From Streptomyces sp. NBC_00390 (GTDB lineage Bacteria; Actinomycetota; Actinomycetes; Streptomycetales; Streptomycetaceae): a stretch of 64,000 nucleotides of DNA. This document shows positions 9,379-18,490 of this stretch, piece by piece (position 1 is the first letter of the stretch; each line of letters starts with the position of its first letter). The stretch spans positions 7,254,001 through 7,318,000 of the forward strand of contig NZ_CP107945.1 in assembly GCF_036057275.1 (NCBI RefSeq). Direction: 5' to 3'. The translations under genes and the position numbers were made by a program. The notes below the pieces were generated by a model that searched no databases, was not told the DNA's origin, and was given only the letters and a program-made list of their open reading frames with translations.

Positions 9379-10248
9379 ATGACGAACGAGCCCTCGCTGG
9401 ACCGGCTCGGGCGCCGACGGCGCAGATACCGCCTGACCCGCCGCGGCCGGGTGGTACTGATCGTGAGCGCGGCCCTGGTGACGGCGGCAGCGGTGCTGGT
9501 GCCGCTGCTGATCATGGACGCCAGGGAGACCAAGGACACCGAGCCGCTTCCGAAGTCTCTGGTCGTCCCCGAGGGATGGCGCGCCACGCAGGTGTACGAC
9601 GCCGTCGACAAGGCCCTGGAGGTGGCACCCGGAACCACGGGCAGGACCGCCGCCCGGATGAAGTTGAAGCTGCCGGCCGAGGCCAAGGAGAACCCCGAGG
9701 GATACCTGTTCCCGGCCACGTACCCGATCGACGCGCGGACGACCCCGAAGAGTCTGCTCAGCTTCATGGTCAACACCGCCCACGCCCGCTTCGGGACCGA
9801 ACGCATCCTCAAGCCGGCCCGCCGCACCGGACTGAGCGTGTATCAGGCGGTGAGCATCGCCAGCATCGTGCAGGCTGAGGCCGACACGCCCACCGACATG
9901 GGCAAGGTGGCCCGGGTCATCCACAACCGGCTCGCCCGCGCGATGCCGCTGCAGATGGACTCGACACTGAACTACGCGCTGCGGCGCAGCACCGTGGACA
10001 CCACGGCCAAGGACACCCGGCTGGCCAGCCCGTACAACACCTACGCGCAGAAAGGGCTGCCGCCCACCCCCATCGGCAATCCGGGCGAGGTCGCCCTGCG
10101 CGCGGCGATCGCACCGCCTGCCGGCGACTGGCTGTACTTCGTCACCGTGGGGCCGGGCGACACCCGCTTCACCAGCAGCTACGAGGAACACCAGCGAAAC
10201 GTCGAGGAGTTCAACGCCAACCGGGAACGGGGCGGCACTCCCGGGTGA
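9379..10248 (+). CDS. endolytic murein transglycosylase, MltG/YceG family
   Basis: 289 residues. An arginine-rich cytoplasmic N-terminus is followed by one membrane segment (about 24-45) and an extracytoplasmic YceG domain. Family motifs are clear: PEGYLFPATY (about 106-115), SIASIVQAEAD with the expected catalytic Glu at 167, MDSTLNYAL, SPYNTYAQKGLPPTPIGNPG and the terminal WLYFVTVGPGDT. MltG cleaves glycan strands inside the chain to end peptidoglycan polymerisation. The LysM-like region is short, as in many actinobacterial versions. The gene stands alone here, not beside the ruvX/aroE-type cluster that usually carries mltG, so it is probably a second paralogue. Confidence 0.88.
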   Translation: MTNEPSLDRLGRRRRRYRLTRRGRVVLIVSAALVTAAAVLVPLLIMDARETKDTEPLPKSLVVPEGWRATQVYDAVDKALEVAPGTTGRTAARMKLKLPAEAKENPEGYLFPATYPIDARTTPKSLLSFMVNTAHARFGTERILKPARRTGLSVYQAVSIASIVQAEADTPTDMGKVARVIHNRLARAMPLQMDSTLNYALRRSTVDTTAKDTRLASPYNTYAQKGLPPTPIGNPGEVALRAAIAPPAGDWLYFVTVGPGDTRFTSSYEEHQRNVEEFNANRERGGTPG

Positions 10249-10262
10249 GTGCGCCGCGGCCC

Positions 10263-11351
10263 TCAGGCCGGCGCCGGCTCGCGGGCGCGCTCCAGCAGGT
10301 GCCTGATGTCGCGGACCGCGGCCCGCCCGGCCCGGTTGGCGCCGATCGTCGATGCCGACGGCCCGTACCCGACGAGGTGGACGCGGGCGTCCCGTACCGC
10401 GCGGGTGCCCTCCACCCGGATTCCTCCACCGGGCTCGCGCAGCCGCAGCGGCGCGAGATGGTCGATCGCGGCCCTGAAGCCGGTCGCCCAGAGGATCACA
10501 TCGGCCTCGACGGTTCGTCCGTCGTCCCAGGCCACGCCTGTCCGGGTGATCCGGTCGAACATCGGCAGCCGGTCCAGCACGCCGTTCGCCCGGGCTCGCC
10601 GGACCGCATCGGTCAGCGGCAGCCCGGTGACCGAGACAACGCTCTGCGGCGGCAGGCCGCGGCGTACGCGCTCCTCCACCATGGCGACCGCCGCCCGGCC
10701 GGCGTTCTCGTCGAAGGGCCCCTCGCGGAAGACGGGGGGCCGTCGCGTCACCCACGTCGTACCGGCCGCGACTTCGGCGATCTCCATCAGATGCTGCGTT
10801 CCCGAGGCCCCGCCGCCGACAACGATCACGCGCTGCCCGGCGAACTCCTCGGGCCCCGGGTAGTGCGCGGTGTGCAGCTGCCGTCCCCGGAAGGTCTCCT
10901 GCCCCCGATAGCGCGGCCAGAAGGGGCGGTCCCAGGTCCCGGTCGCATTGACCAGGGCCCACGCGGACCAGGCGCCCTCGGAGGTCTCGACCAGCAGCCG
11001 GCCCCCCTCGCCCTCGCGCACGGCCGTCACATCGACAGGCCGTCGCACGCGCAGATCGAAGCGCTCCTCGTACGCGGCGAAGTACTCGCCGATCACTTCG
11101 GAGGACGGGCGTGTGTCGTCGGCCCCGTTCAGCTCCATGCCCGGAAGGGTGTACATCCCGTGCACCTTGCCGTACGTCAGCGAGGGCCAGCGGAACTGCC
11201 AGGCGCCGCCGGGCCGCGGGGCGTGGTCCAGCACCACGAAGTCGCGGCCGGACGCCAGGCCCGCCCGCCGCAGGTGGTAGGCGCTGGACAGCCCCGCTTG
11301 TCCGGCGCCGATGACGGCCACGTCCGTCTCGCGGACCCCGAAGTTGTTCAC
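10263..11351 (-). CDS. flavin-containing monooxygenase-like NAD(P)/FAD oxidoreductase
   Basis: 362 residues from a GTG at 11351; the frame stays open far upstream but only this start leads directly into the dinucleotide fold. GAGQAGLSSAYHL near the N-terminus is the FAD Rossmann GxGxxG, VVVGGGASGTQHL about residue 170 is the NAD(P) Rossmann, and LWATGFRAAIDHL near 300 is the ATG motif of this group. It resembles the CzcO/TrkA-type flavoprotein monooxygenases. Substrate unknown. It converges on the MltG gene with only 14 bases between the stops. Confidence 0.85.
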   Translation of the reverse strand: MNNFGVRETDVAVIGAGQAGLSSAYHLRRAGLASGRDFVVLDHAPRPGGAWQFRWPSLTYGKVHGMYTLPGMELNGADDTRPSSEVIGEYFAAYEERFDLRVRRPVDVTAVREGEGGRLLVETSEGAWSAWALVNATGTWDRPFWPRYRGQETFRGRQLHTAHYPGPEEFAGQRVIVVGGGASGTQHLMEIAEVAAGTTWVTRRPPVFREGPFDENAGRAAVAMVEERVRRGLPPQSVVSVTGLPLTDAVRRARANGVLDRLPMFDRITRTGVAWDDGRTVEADVILWATGFRAAIDHLAPLRLREPGGGIRVEGTRAVRDARVHLVGYGPSASTIGANRAGRAAVRDIRHLLERAREPAPA

Positions 11352-11435
11352 GGTTCTACCAACAGGGCGGGTCCCCGGGATCTTCCCGCGCCGGCGGATG
11401 CGCACGTCGCGCGGCGGGAGCGAGAGGATGGCCCC

Positions 11436-11867
11436 ATGCCTGGACCCTTCATCACCACGACGATCAGCCTCGCCACCGGTTCGGACGAGACGGTGACCGA
11501 TCTGACCCCCGCCTGCGAGCGGTTCCTCAGGAAGAACGCGGAGGGTCGGGACGGCCTGCTCAATGTGTTCGTGCCGCATGCCACGGCGGGGGTGGCCGTC
11601 ATCGAGACCGGCGCCGGCAGCGACGACGACCTGCTGGCCGCCCTGCACGCGCTGCTCCCCGCCGACGACCGCTGGCAGCACCGCCACGGAAGCCCCGGTC
11701 ACGGCCGTGACCACGTCCTGCCCGCCCTGGTACCGCCGCACGCCACACTCCCGGTGCTCGGGGGACGTCTGGAGCTCGGCACGTGGCAGTCCGTCTGCCT
11801 GGTCGATACGAACAGGGACAATGCCGACCGTAAGGTGCGGCTGTCGTTTCTGGGTGGCAGCGACTAG
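11436..11867 (+). CDS. YjbQ family protein (secondary thiamine-phosphate synthase-like)
   Basis: 143 residues from the ATG at 11436 with GAGAGGA upstream. The sequence follows the YjbQ/UPF0047 fold: GLLNVFVPHATAGVAVIE in the first half, the histidine pair region HRHGSPGHGRDHVLPALVP, GTWQSVCLVDTNRD, and the terminal beta strand DRKVRLSFLG. Members show weak thiamine-phosphate synthase activity, but their physiological role is unsettled. A 3'-end remnant of a homologous gene lies at 18491, on the far side of the toxin locus. Confidence 0.88.
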   Translation: MPGPFITTTISLATGSDETVTDLTPACERFLRKNAEGRDGLLNVFVPHATAGVAVIETGAGSDDDLLAALHALLPADDRWQHRHGSPGHGRDHVLPALVPPHATLPVLGGRLELGTWQSVCLVDTNRDNADRKVRLSFLGGSD

Positions 11868-11902
11868 GCCCGCCTGCAGGAGCCATCTCCGGCCGCACCA
11901 AG

Positions 11903-11918
11903 CGCGGGAAGACCCGCG
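11903..11918. terminator. short hairpin between converging genes
   Basis: CGCGGG (11903-11908) and CCCGCG (11913-11918) form a 6-bp stem with an AAGA loop between the converging yjbQ and immunity genes. There is no T run; it could work as a bidirectional terminator. Confidence 0.4.
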
Positions 11919-11932
11919 AGGGTGGAACGGGG

Positions 11933-12421
11933 TCACGCGGAGGTGGGCGCGGGCTCCTCCAGCGCGATCACGACCATGACCGGGAGATCGGTGTCCTGCT
12001 GGACCACACCGGCGGTCAGGACCCGGCCGTCCAGGGCCCATTTCCGCACCGCGATGAACTCGTCCTTGTCCGCCGCCGTCTGCTCGGCCTCGGCGAGGTG
12101 GCCGGCGAGCGGGGATTCCTCGATCTCGGGGAGGAACCCCGTCAGCACCCGCTCGCCCTCTTCGTAAACGGCGTCCAGGTCGTCGAAGTAACCCGACTCG
12201 TCGACATCGCGGATCCAGACGGCGAACGAGACGCGGACCGCCCCGCTGCGGAACGTCTGGATCCACCCCCGGATGCCGTCCTTGCGCCAGGACGTCTCCA
12301 CGCGGTCGCGGGGCTTGCCCCCGGGCGCCCACTCCTGGGCCGTGAACCTTGCCGCCGCGCCTTCGGGGGTCAGCGGGACGAGGCCCCGGAGCTCTTCCAG
12401 CATCGCGTTCACTGCAGCCAT
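11933..12421 (-). CDS. putative immunity protein of the RHS toxin
   Basis: 162 residues from the ATG at 12421, which lies inside the 3' end of the RHS gene (13-base overlap); an alternative ATG at 12403 would fall just after the RHS stop. The upstream ATG has a better ribosome site (TGGAATGAG). The protein is small, acidic and soluble, with no signal peptide, as expected for a cytoplasmic immunity protein. The stretch EESPLAGHLAEAEQTAADKDE is strongly helical. I do not recognise its immunity family. The role is inferred from position: overlapping the toxin gene, downstream and same strand, which is the standard polymorphic-toxin layout. Confidence 0.65.
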   Translation of the reverse strand: MAAVNAMLEELRGLVPLTPEGAAARFTAQEWAPGGKPRDRVETSWRKDGIRGWIQTFRSGAVRVSFAVWIRDVDESGYFDDLDAVYEEGERVLTGFLPEIEESPLAGHLAEAEQTAADKDEFIAVRKWALDGRVLTAGVVQQDTDLPVMVVIALEEPAPTSA

Positions 12422-15400
12422 GAACTCATTCCACTCATGCCGTTGCCGGGCACGTGATACGCCTTCAGCTGCCCGCTGGCATAGGCCTCGGGGAAAGCCT
12501 TGGACAGCACCTCGTTCACATGCGCGGCACCCCATTCATTGGACACCATATAGCGAACTCCCTTGCCCCCGAGATCCTCGTTGAGGGCGAGCAGTTTCTC
12601 GGTCTGTGTGGTGATTCGGCTCTCGTTGTAGAACTCGAAATCGGGGTTGTACGGCGACGACTCCCACTCGGCGTGGTTGTCGCCGCCGGTCCACTTGGCC
12701 TCGGTGACCCAGCCGTCACGCGGGCCGCCGTCGACATGGACCTCCCGACCGTCCGGCAGGATCCACTGCTGCTCGTAGCTCTGGTCGGTGACGAGCCGCT
12801 GGTACCGGAACGACGGGCGTTCGAGCTGCTTCTCCGTCAGCCAGCCCAGGCCCTTGAACCGTGAGTAGGGCGACAGGCCGAGGGGGTCGCAGACCGTGAA
12901 CGGGTTGTGCACATAGGCGACCGGGTTCGGCGAAGGGGCCAGGCCGAGGGGATCCGGGGAGGTGTAGCGCCCGGTCGCCGGGTCGTAGTGGCGGAACAGG
13001 TTGTAGTGGAGACCGGTTTCGGGATCGTAGTACTGGCCGGGGAAGCGCAGCGGGGTGTAGGCGGTGGTGGACCGGGTCCAGGCGGTGGTGCCCCAGAGGG
13101 TGCTTCTGGCGTGCCAGGCGATCTCGCCGGATTCGTCGACCAGCTCGGTGGGCGTGCCCACGAGGTCGGTGGCGATGGCGAAGAACCGCCGGTCGATCTC
13201 CTCCTGGCGGTCGTCCGGGGTGAGGAGGCGTTCCGTCTGGGACAGCGGGATCAAGCCGCGGTGGTCCCAGGTGAGGGCGACCACGTGCGGCAGGTCCGGC
13301 GTGTGGACCGTCTGTTCGCACAGGGTCCCGCCGTCCCAGGAGAAACGGACCTCCTCGGCGACGCTCTCGCCGTCGGCGGCGAGGCGCTGCTTGGCGGTAC
13401 GGCGGCCCAGCGGGTCGTAGCGGTACCGCCACCGTGTTCCGTCGGGGGTGATGACGGAGGTGAGGCGGTTCTCGACGTCCCACTCGTAGCGCCAGGTGTC
13501 GGGCTTGCGGGAGAGACGGGTCTTCTGACGGAGGACGACACGGCCGAGAGCGTCGTGTTCGAAGCGGACGTCGCCGGCCCGGGTGACGGCGGTGCCCGCG
13601 TAGACGCGGGGGCCGGTGGCCTCGTGACCCGGGTGGGAGCCGGGCCAGGAGGCCGCCGTCTGGTTGCCCGCGGCGTCGTAGGCGTACTGCTCGGTCCAGC
13701 CCTGGGCATGGACGGCGGTGACGCGTCCGACCGTGTCCAGATCGAAGGTGCGCAGACCCGACAACGCGTCGGTCAGGGAGGTGAGATGGCCGTCGGCGCG
13801 GTAGGAGTAGCCGCGGTGGTTGAGGGAGCGGTCGCCGACCGTCAGGTGCTGGGAGGAGAGCCGTCCGGCCTCGTCCCACGCGGAAGCCAGGGTGAGTGCG
13901 CCGCCGAAGACGCGCTCCAGTTCCCGTCCGGCCTCGTCATGGGTGAAGGTGACCTCGCGGCCGCCGGCGGTCATGCGAGCGGTACGGCCGGCGGCGTCGT
14001 AGCCGTACTCGGTGGTCGCACCGGTGGGGGTGGTACGGCGAACCCGACGGCCCAGGGTGTCGTAGGCGTAGTTCATGGCGAGGCCGTCGACGAGTTCGGT
14101 CTTGACCCTTCCCCGCCGGTCGTACACATAGGCGACCTCGCTGTCCGGGCCGGACGCCTGGAGCAGGCGTCCGGCCCGGTCGTACGCATAGGTGGTCACC
14201 TCACCGGCGGCGTCCTTGCGGACCGCCCGGCCGAGTTGGTCGTAGACGTAGGAGACGGTTCGGCCGAGGGCGTCGGTCCGGGCGGTGAGCTGCCCGGCGT
14301 CGTCGTAGCGGTAGGCGCGGGTGCGGCCGTCGAAGTCGGTCTCGGAGACGAGGCGGCCGGCGGTGTCGTACCGGTAGTTCCAGGTGAGGCCGTGCGGATC
14401 GGTGACCTCGGAGAGCCGCAGGGCGGCGTCGTGCTCGAACGTATGGCGGGCGCCGTCGGGTCGGGTGCGGGCGGTGAGCAGGTCGAAGTGGGTGTACTCG
14501 AAGCGGGAGACGCCGCCGATCGCGTCGGTGTGCGTGAGGCGGTTGCCCTCTCCGTCGTAGGTCCACGACTCGGTGGCACCACCGGGGGCGACACGGCGGG
14601 CGAGATTGCCGTCCGCGGTCCATTCCAAACGCGTGACTCCGCCCACCGGGTCGGTGGTGCGCACCGTCCGGCCCAGGGCGTCGCGTTCCAGCCGGGTGAC
14701 GCCGCCGGCCGGGTCGGTCACCTCCACCGGCAGGCCTGCGGCGTCGCAGCGCACGGTGGTGGAGGCGCCAAGGGCGTCGGTGACGGTGGTCAGCCTGCCC
14801 CGGTCGTCGTAGGTGTAGCGGGTGGTGGAGCCGGCCGGGTCGGTGACGGCGGTGCGGTTTCCGCGGGAGTCGAACTCCTGGAACCAACGGGCGCCGTCCG
14901 GCCCGCGGAACTCCGTGGACAGCCCGAACGGACCGCGGACGGTCCGCAGTTCGCTGCCGTCGGGCCGTGTGACGGCGAGCAGGCGGCCGTCATCGTCGTA
15001 GCTGAAGGCGGTGGTGCGGCCGAGTGGGTCGGTGCGGGTCAGCGTGTTGTCGCGCGTGTCGTAGGTGAAGCGGGTGGTGTGGCCGAGCGGGTCGGTGGTG
15101 GCCAGGACCCGGCAGCGGCTGTCGATCAGGTGGTGGGTGGCGTGGCCGTCGGCGGTGGTGAGCGTGGTGGTGCGGTGGCCGGTGTCGGGGTCGGGGTCGG
15201 TGTACGCCAGGGTGATCTGGACGTGGCCGGCCTCGCCGCCCTCGGCCACGACGCGGTCGCGGTCGTCGTAGACGTAGTCGTAGCGGCTTGAGTTGGAGTC
15301 GATCCAGGCGATGACGCGACGGTGGTCGTCGTAGACGAAGGTGGTGACGGCGCCGGAGGGCCTGGTGACGGTGGTGAGGTCGCCGTCCTGGTAGCCGTAG

Positions 15401-17208
15401 GACATCAGCGGCAGGTCCGCGCCGCCCTCGCCCGCGCCGGCCAACGACAGGCCGGTGACCAGGCCGTCGCTCACGGCGATGGTGACCAGCCGGCCCGACG
15501 AACAGGTCAGGGCGAGCGGGACGCCGTCCTCGGTGCGCTCCACGGCCCACGAGTTGCCGTGGCGGTCCTCGGTCCGCTCCAGCCAGGCGATGCCGTCGCC
15601 GCCCGGCTCGCTGCCGGACGGGGCCGTGAAGCGGCGGGTGAGGCCCGTGTCGGGGTCGGTGACCGTGTAGTCGCCGTCGGTGTCGCGGGCCAGCAGGGTG
15701 CGGGCCCTGCCCGTCTCCGGCCGGGTGGGCGCGCCGGGGACCGGGTGCGGGTACGGGACCAGGAGCCCTTCGGCGGTGACGTGGACGACGCCGACCGCGT
15801 CGATCTCCAGGCGCTCGTCGACGGTGGACGTCCAGGACGGGCCGAGGAACCGGCCGGCCGTGCAGCCCGACTCGGTACGGCGGGTGAAGACCAGCGGAAG
15901 CGTGCCGGGCAGTACGAGGTCGGTCTGCGGCAGGAACATCCGGCCGGAGGCCAGGTCCACCGGGTCGGTGCCGACGACGGTGCGGGTCGCGTCGGGGCGG
16001 TTGTGGGTGCCGTCCGGGGTGTTGTCGACCAGCTTGCGCGCCTTCGCGGCGTCGGCCATGTCCGCGGCGATGCGCACGCCCTTCACCGCGGCGCCGCCTC
16101 CGCCGGTTGCCACAGTCAGCGCGACGTCGGGCAGCAGACGTCCGAAGCCCTCGTACGGGTCCTTCATGAAGTCGCTGATCATCTGCTTGCCGGTGCCGAC
16201 AGGGTCGTTGGCGGCGACCACCAGCCCCGCGGCGAGGCTGTTGAGGGATGTGGCGTACTCGGCCGGGTGCGTGATGTTGTACGGATCCAGGGGGTTGACC
16301 TGGCGGACGAAGTTCAGGAGCCCCGCGGTGCCCTTGATGATGCCGCCGCCGACGTGGTCCCCGATGATCTGCAGTTCCTGGAGACCGTCGCCCAACTGCT
16401 CGGCGTACGAGGGCTTCTGAGGGGCTTTGTCGCGGGCGGCGGCGACCGCGGTGCGCGCGGTCTCCGCGGCCGTGTTCCGCTGCGTGCGGGCCTGGGCGAG
16501 GATGTCCTGCGCGTCCTCCATCAGTTTCTTGCCGGGATCGGCGAATGTCGGCGCGGGGCAGGGCGGGAGCGTGGACGGGTTGCGCTGGTCGGCGGGCTGG
16601 GCGTTGTAGCGGTCGACCGCGCTGTTGTAGTCGTCGATCCTCTTGCGATGCGCGTCGGCCGCGTTCTGGGAGGCCTTGACGCCCTCCTTCCACATGTCGA
16701 TCGCCGTCTGCGCCTGGTTCTGCGCCCATACCACGGTGCCGGCGAACGCTTCCAGCGCGGAGGCCGCCTTCTCGCAGGCGTCGGCACCGGTGAACCACTT
16801 GGGCGGCTGGGTGCGCACGGCGGCCCGCAGCGCCTCGGCCGCCTCGCCCTTGAGCCGGGAGGAGTCGAGCCCCTTGAGCCCCTGGCCCGCGTCGTCGAAG
16901 GACTTCTGGAAGGCGCGGAGTTGCTTGGCGGTGGAACGGATCGTGTCCGGGCTGCCGTAGACCAGCTTGGTCTTGTCCTCGGTCTGCCCGAGGTCCATCT
17001 CGTCGACCTCGGCGCCCATCCGGTTGGCGACCGAACGGGACTGCTCGCGCACCCAGTCCGCACCGGACTCCCAGCCGACGTCGTCCAGCCGGTCGGCGGT
17101 CCAGTTCCCGGCGTCCTCGACCCGGTTGCCGACCCACTCGACGCCGTCCTCGACCGCGTCCTCGACCGAGTCCGGCGTGATGTCACTGATGAAGTCGCCG
17201 AAGCCCAC
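12409..17208 (-). CDS. RHS-repeat polymorphic toxin with WXG-like N-terminus and endonuclease-like C-terminal tip
   Basis: 1,599 residues from a GTG at 17208, two bases after the upstream stop, with GGGGGGAA as ribosome site. The N-terminal 300 residues are helical, with no signal peptide, and resemble WXG100/type VII secretion substrates. A DUF6531-like segment (VDLASGRMFLPQTDLVLPG) follows near 415, then many YD/RHS repeats (for example GNRLTHTDAIGGVSRFEYTH) to about 1340, then the RHS core (RFPGQYYDPETGLHYNLFRHYDP) ending in DPLGL at about 1445. The remaining 152 residues are the variable tip: D1493 and E1503-x-K1505 (VDGG...TEAKW) fit a PD-(D/E)xK nuclease core. The RHS shell is expected to cage this toxin until delivery. 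Confidence 0.88.
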   Translation of the reverse strand: MGFGDFISDITPDSVEDAVEDGVEWVGNRVEDAGNWTADRLDDVGWESGADWVREQSRSVANRMGAEVDEMDLGQTEDKTKLVYGSPDTIRSTAKQLRAFQKSFDDAGQGLKGLDSSRLKGEAAEALRAAVRTQPPKWFTGADACEKAASALEAFAGTVVWAQNQAQTAIDMWKEGVKASQNAADAHRKRIDDYNSAVDRYNAQPADQRNPSTLPPCPAPTFADPGKKLMEDAQDILAQARTQRNTAAETARTAVAAARDKAPQKPSYAEQLGDGLQELQIIGDHVGGGIIKGTAGLLNFVRQVNPLDPYNITHPAEYATSLNSLAAGLVVAANDPVGTGKQMISDFMKDPYEGFGRLLPDVALTVATGGGGAAVKGVRIAADMADAAKARKLVDNTPDGTHNRPDATRTVVGTDPVDLASGRMFLPQTDLVLPGTLPLVFTRRTESGCTAGRFLGPSWTSTVDERLEIDAVGVVHVTAEGLLVPYPHPVPGAPTRPETGRARTLLARDTDGDYTVTDPDTGLTRRFTAPSGSEPGGDGIAWLERTEDRHGNSWAVERTEDGVPLALTCSSGRLVTIAVSDGLVTGLSLAGAGEGGADLPLMSYGYQDGDLTTVTRPSGAVTTFVYDDHRRVIAWIDSNSSRYDYVYDDRDRVVAEGGEAGHVQITLAYTDPDPDTGHRTTTLTTADGHATHHLIDSRCRVLATTDPLGHTTRFTYDTRDNTLTRTDPLGRTTAFSYDDDGRLLAVTRPDGSELRTVRGPFGLSTEFRGPDGARWFQEFDSRGNRTAVTDPAGSTTRYTYDDRGRLTTVTDALGASTTVRCDAAGLPVEVTDPAGGVTRLERDALGRTVRTTDPVGGVTRLEWTADGNLARRVAPGGATESWTYDGEGNRLTHTDAIGGVSRFEYTHFDLLTARTRPDGARHTFEHDAALRLSEVTDPHGLTWNYRYDTAGRLVSETDFDGRTRAYRYDDAGQLTARTDALGRTVSYVYDQLGRAVRKDAAGEVTTYAYDRAGRLLQASGPDSEVAYVYDRRGRVKTELVDGLAMNYAYDTLGRRVRRTTPTGATTEYGYDAAGRTARMTAGGREVTFTHDEAGRELERVFGGALTLASAWDEAGRLSSQHLTVGDRSLNHRGYSYRADGHLTSLTDALSGLRTFDLDTVGRVTAVHAQGWTEQYAYDAAGNQTAASWPGSHPGHEATGPRVYAGTAVTRAGDVRFEHDALGRVVLRQKTRLSRKPDTWRYEWDVENRLTSVITPDGTRWRYRYDPLGRRTAKQRLAADGESVAEEVRFSWDGGTLCEQTVHTPDLPHVVALTWDHRGLIPLSQTERLLTPDDRQEEIDRRFFAIATDLVGTPTELVDESGEIAWHARSTLWGTTAWTRSTTAYTPLRFPGQYYDPETGLHYNLFRHYDPATGRYTSPDPLGLAPSPNPVAYVHNPFTVCDPLGLSPYSRFKGLGWLTEKQLERPSFRYQRLVTDQSYEQQWILPDGREVHVDGGPRDGWVTEAKWTGGDNHAEWESSPYNPDFEFYNESRITTQTEKLLALNEDLGGKGVRYMVSNEWGAAHVNEVLSKAFPEAYASGQLKAYHVPGNGMSGMSSWLQ

Positions 17209-17210
17209 AG

Positions 17211-17867
17211 TCAGTTCCCCCCGGACTCACCCTGCTGCTGCGCCTGCTGGGCGCGCTCCTTTGGCGACGGGCCGAAGGTGTCGTCGAGCGCCTGGTTCCA
17301 CTGGTCGTCCGATACGCCGAGCGCGTCGTTGAGAATCTCCGACTGCCGGCCGCCCTGGCCCTCGGTGAGGACGGTGCGGCCGGTGTCCTTCCACGTCTGC
17401 TCCATCTCCTGACCGGCCTTGTCCCACGACTCGGCGCTCCAGTCCGGGTTCAGGTAGTCCGGTGTGAACACGTCACCCCAGTCCTGCTGGGTGATCTCCT
17501 CCTCGGTGGCGTGCGGGTTGCCGCCCATGACGGAGTTGACGCCCACCTTCAGTGCGCCCTCGACGTACTGGTCGTGCTCCCACTGGGTGCCCGCCGCCAG
17601 GCCGAGGCGGTTCGCGATCGCGCTGGCGTCGCTCACCAGGGCGCGCACACCCCACTCCCAGCGCTCGCAGAAGTCCTCGAACTCGACCGAGAAGCCGTGG
17701 TGCCCAGCCTCCATCCCGGTCATCGACAGCGCCGAGAAGCCCTTGCCCATCACCGAACCCGTGGCGCCCCCGAGTTCACCGAGCTGGTCGATGGTCGCGC
17801 CCACGCCCTTGGTGAACTTCGTGACAGACGCCTTGTCGAAGTTCAGATCCGCCCCGTCACCGCCCAT
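17211..17867 (-). CDS. WXG-type / type VII secretion-associated partner protein
   Basis: 218 residues from the ATG at 17867 with a strong AGGAGGGG site. The protein is helical and Gly-rich at the start, with a central FCERWEWGVRAL segment and an acidic, Gln-rich tail. It has no signal peptide. It sits two bases upstream of the RHS toxin and overlaps the preceding gene by 11 bases. I do not recognise a named domain with certainty. By size, helical content and place it is probably the secretion partner or chaperone of the toxin, similar to proteins found before actinobacterial WXG-RHS effectors. Confidence 0.6.
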   Translation of the reverse strand: MGGDGADLNFDKASVTKFTKGVGATIDQLGELGGATGSVMGKGFSALSMTGMEAGHHGFSVEFEDFCERWEWGVRALVSDASAIANRLGLAAGTQWEHDQYVEGALKVGVNSVMGGNPHATEEEITQQDWGDVFTPDYLNPDWSAESWDKAGQEMEQTWKDTGRTVLTEGQGGRQSEILNDALGVSDDQWNQALDDTFGPSPKERAQQAQQQGESGGN

Positions 17868-18279
17868 GGCCGCGCCCCTCCTCTGCCTCACGGGAGTCGA
17901 CGGCGACGCCGTCCGGAACGATGCCGACGACCGGCGGGAAGAACATCGACCCGTCCTCGGTGGCGATGTCGACGGCGAGGCCGGCGGGCTCGTCCAGAGA
18001 GGGCACGACCTCGTCGACGATGCGCGCGCCCAGCAGCGCCGCGTAGTCCATCGGCCGGTCACCCGGCCCGTGGTGGAGGGCGAACCGGGCCAGTGCGGCC
18101 TCGTCAGTGAACCCGCAGATCCACCGCACCCCGCCCGAACGCGCCGACCACAGACCACCGTCGGCCGTCGGCACCAGAAGGACCGAGCGCCGCATCTCAC
18201 CGACCAGCGCCCGCGGATCACCAACCCCCGCCCGCTGCTCGGCTATCCGCTCAACCAATGCCGTCCTGGGCTGCTCCAC
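17857..18279 (-). CDS. SseB-like small protein, first gene of the toxin operon
   Basis: 140 residues from a GTG at 18279 with a GGGGAGGG ribosome site. The sequence RRSVLLVPTADGGLWSARS, then WICGFTDEAALARFA, looks like the SseB N-terminal-type fold common in actinobacterial secretion loci. It is soluble, with no membrane segment. Its stop overlaps the start of the next gene by 11 bases, so all four genes from here to 11933 read as one operon. Precise role unknown. Confidence 0.6.
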   Translation of the reverse strand: MEQPRTALVERIAEQRAGVGDPRALVGEMRRSVLLVPTADGGLWSARSGGVRWICGFTDEAALARFALHHGPGDRPMDYAALLGARIVDEVVPSLDEPAGLAVDIATEDGSMFFPPVVGIVPDGVAVDSREAEEGRGHGR

Positions 18280-18490
18280 GGACCCTCCCCGTCATCGTGG
18301 CCGATGGCACCGTAGAACAGGACGCACATCCCGGGCCGGACGGTTCTCGCGCTGGTTCGCTTCGGGCCCAATGACCTCATCGACATGAGAGACACCGGCT
18401 GATGTCCCGCTGCGGTCGACGGGCGGACACCACCGGTTTCCGGCCGGCAAGCGATCTCTGCGATCGGGGTTGTGCTTACGGAGGTCGGCG

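Noticed and set aside
10263..12332. Flavin monooxygenase read as a 689-residue protein with a long N-terminal extension
   Set aside because: The extra codons run antisense through yjbQ and into the immunity gene region; the Rossmann fold begins right after the GTG at 11351.
12907..15291. Plus-strand open frame of about 790 codons opposite the RHS repeats
   Set aside because: It is Gly/Val/Ala-rich low-complexity sequence that follows the RHS repeat period; no start signal and no recognised domain.
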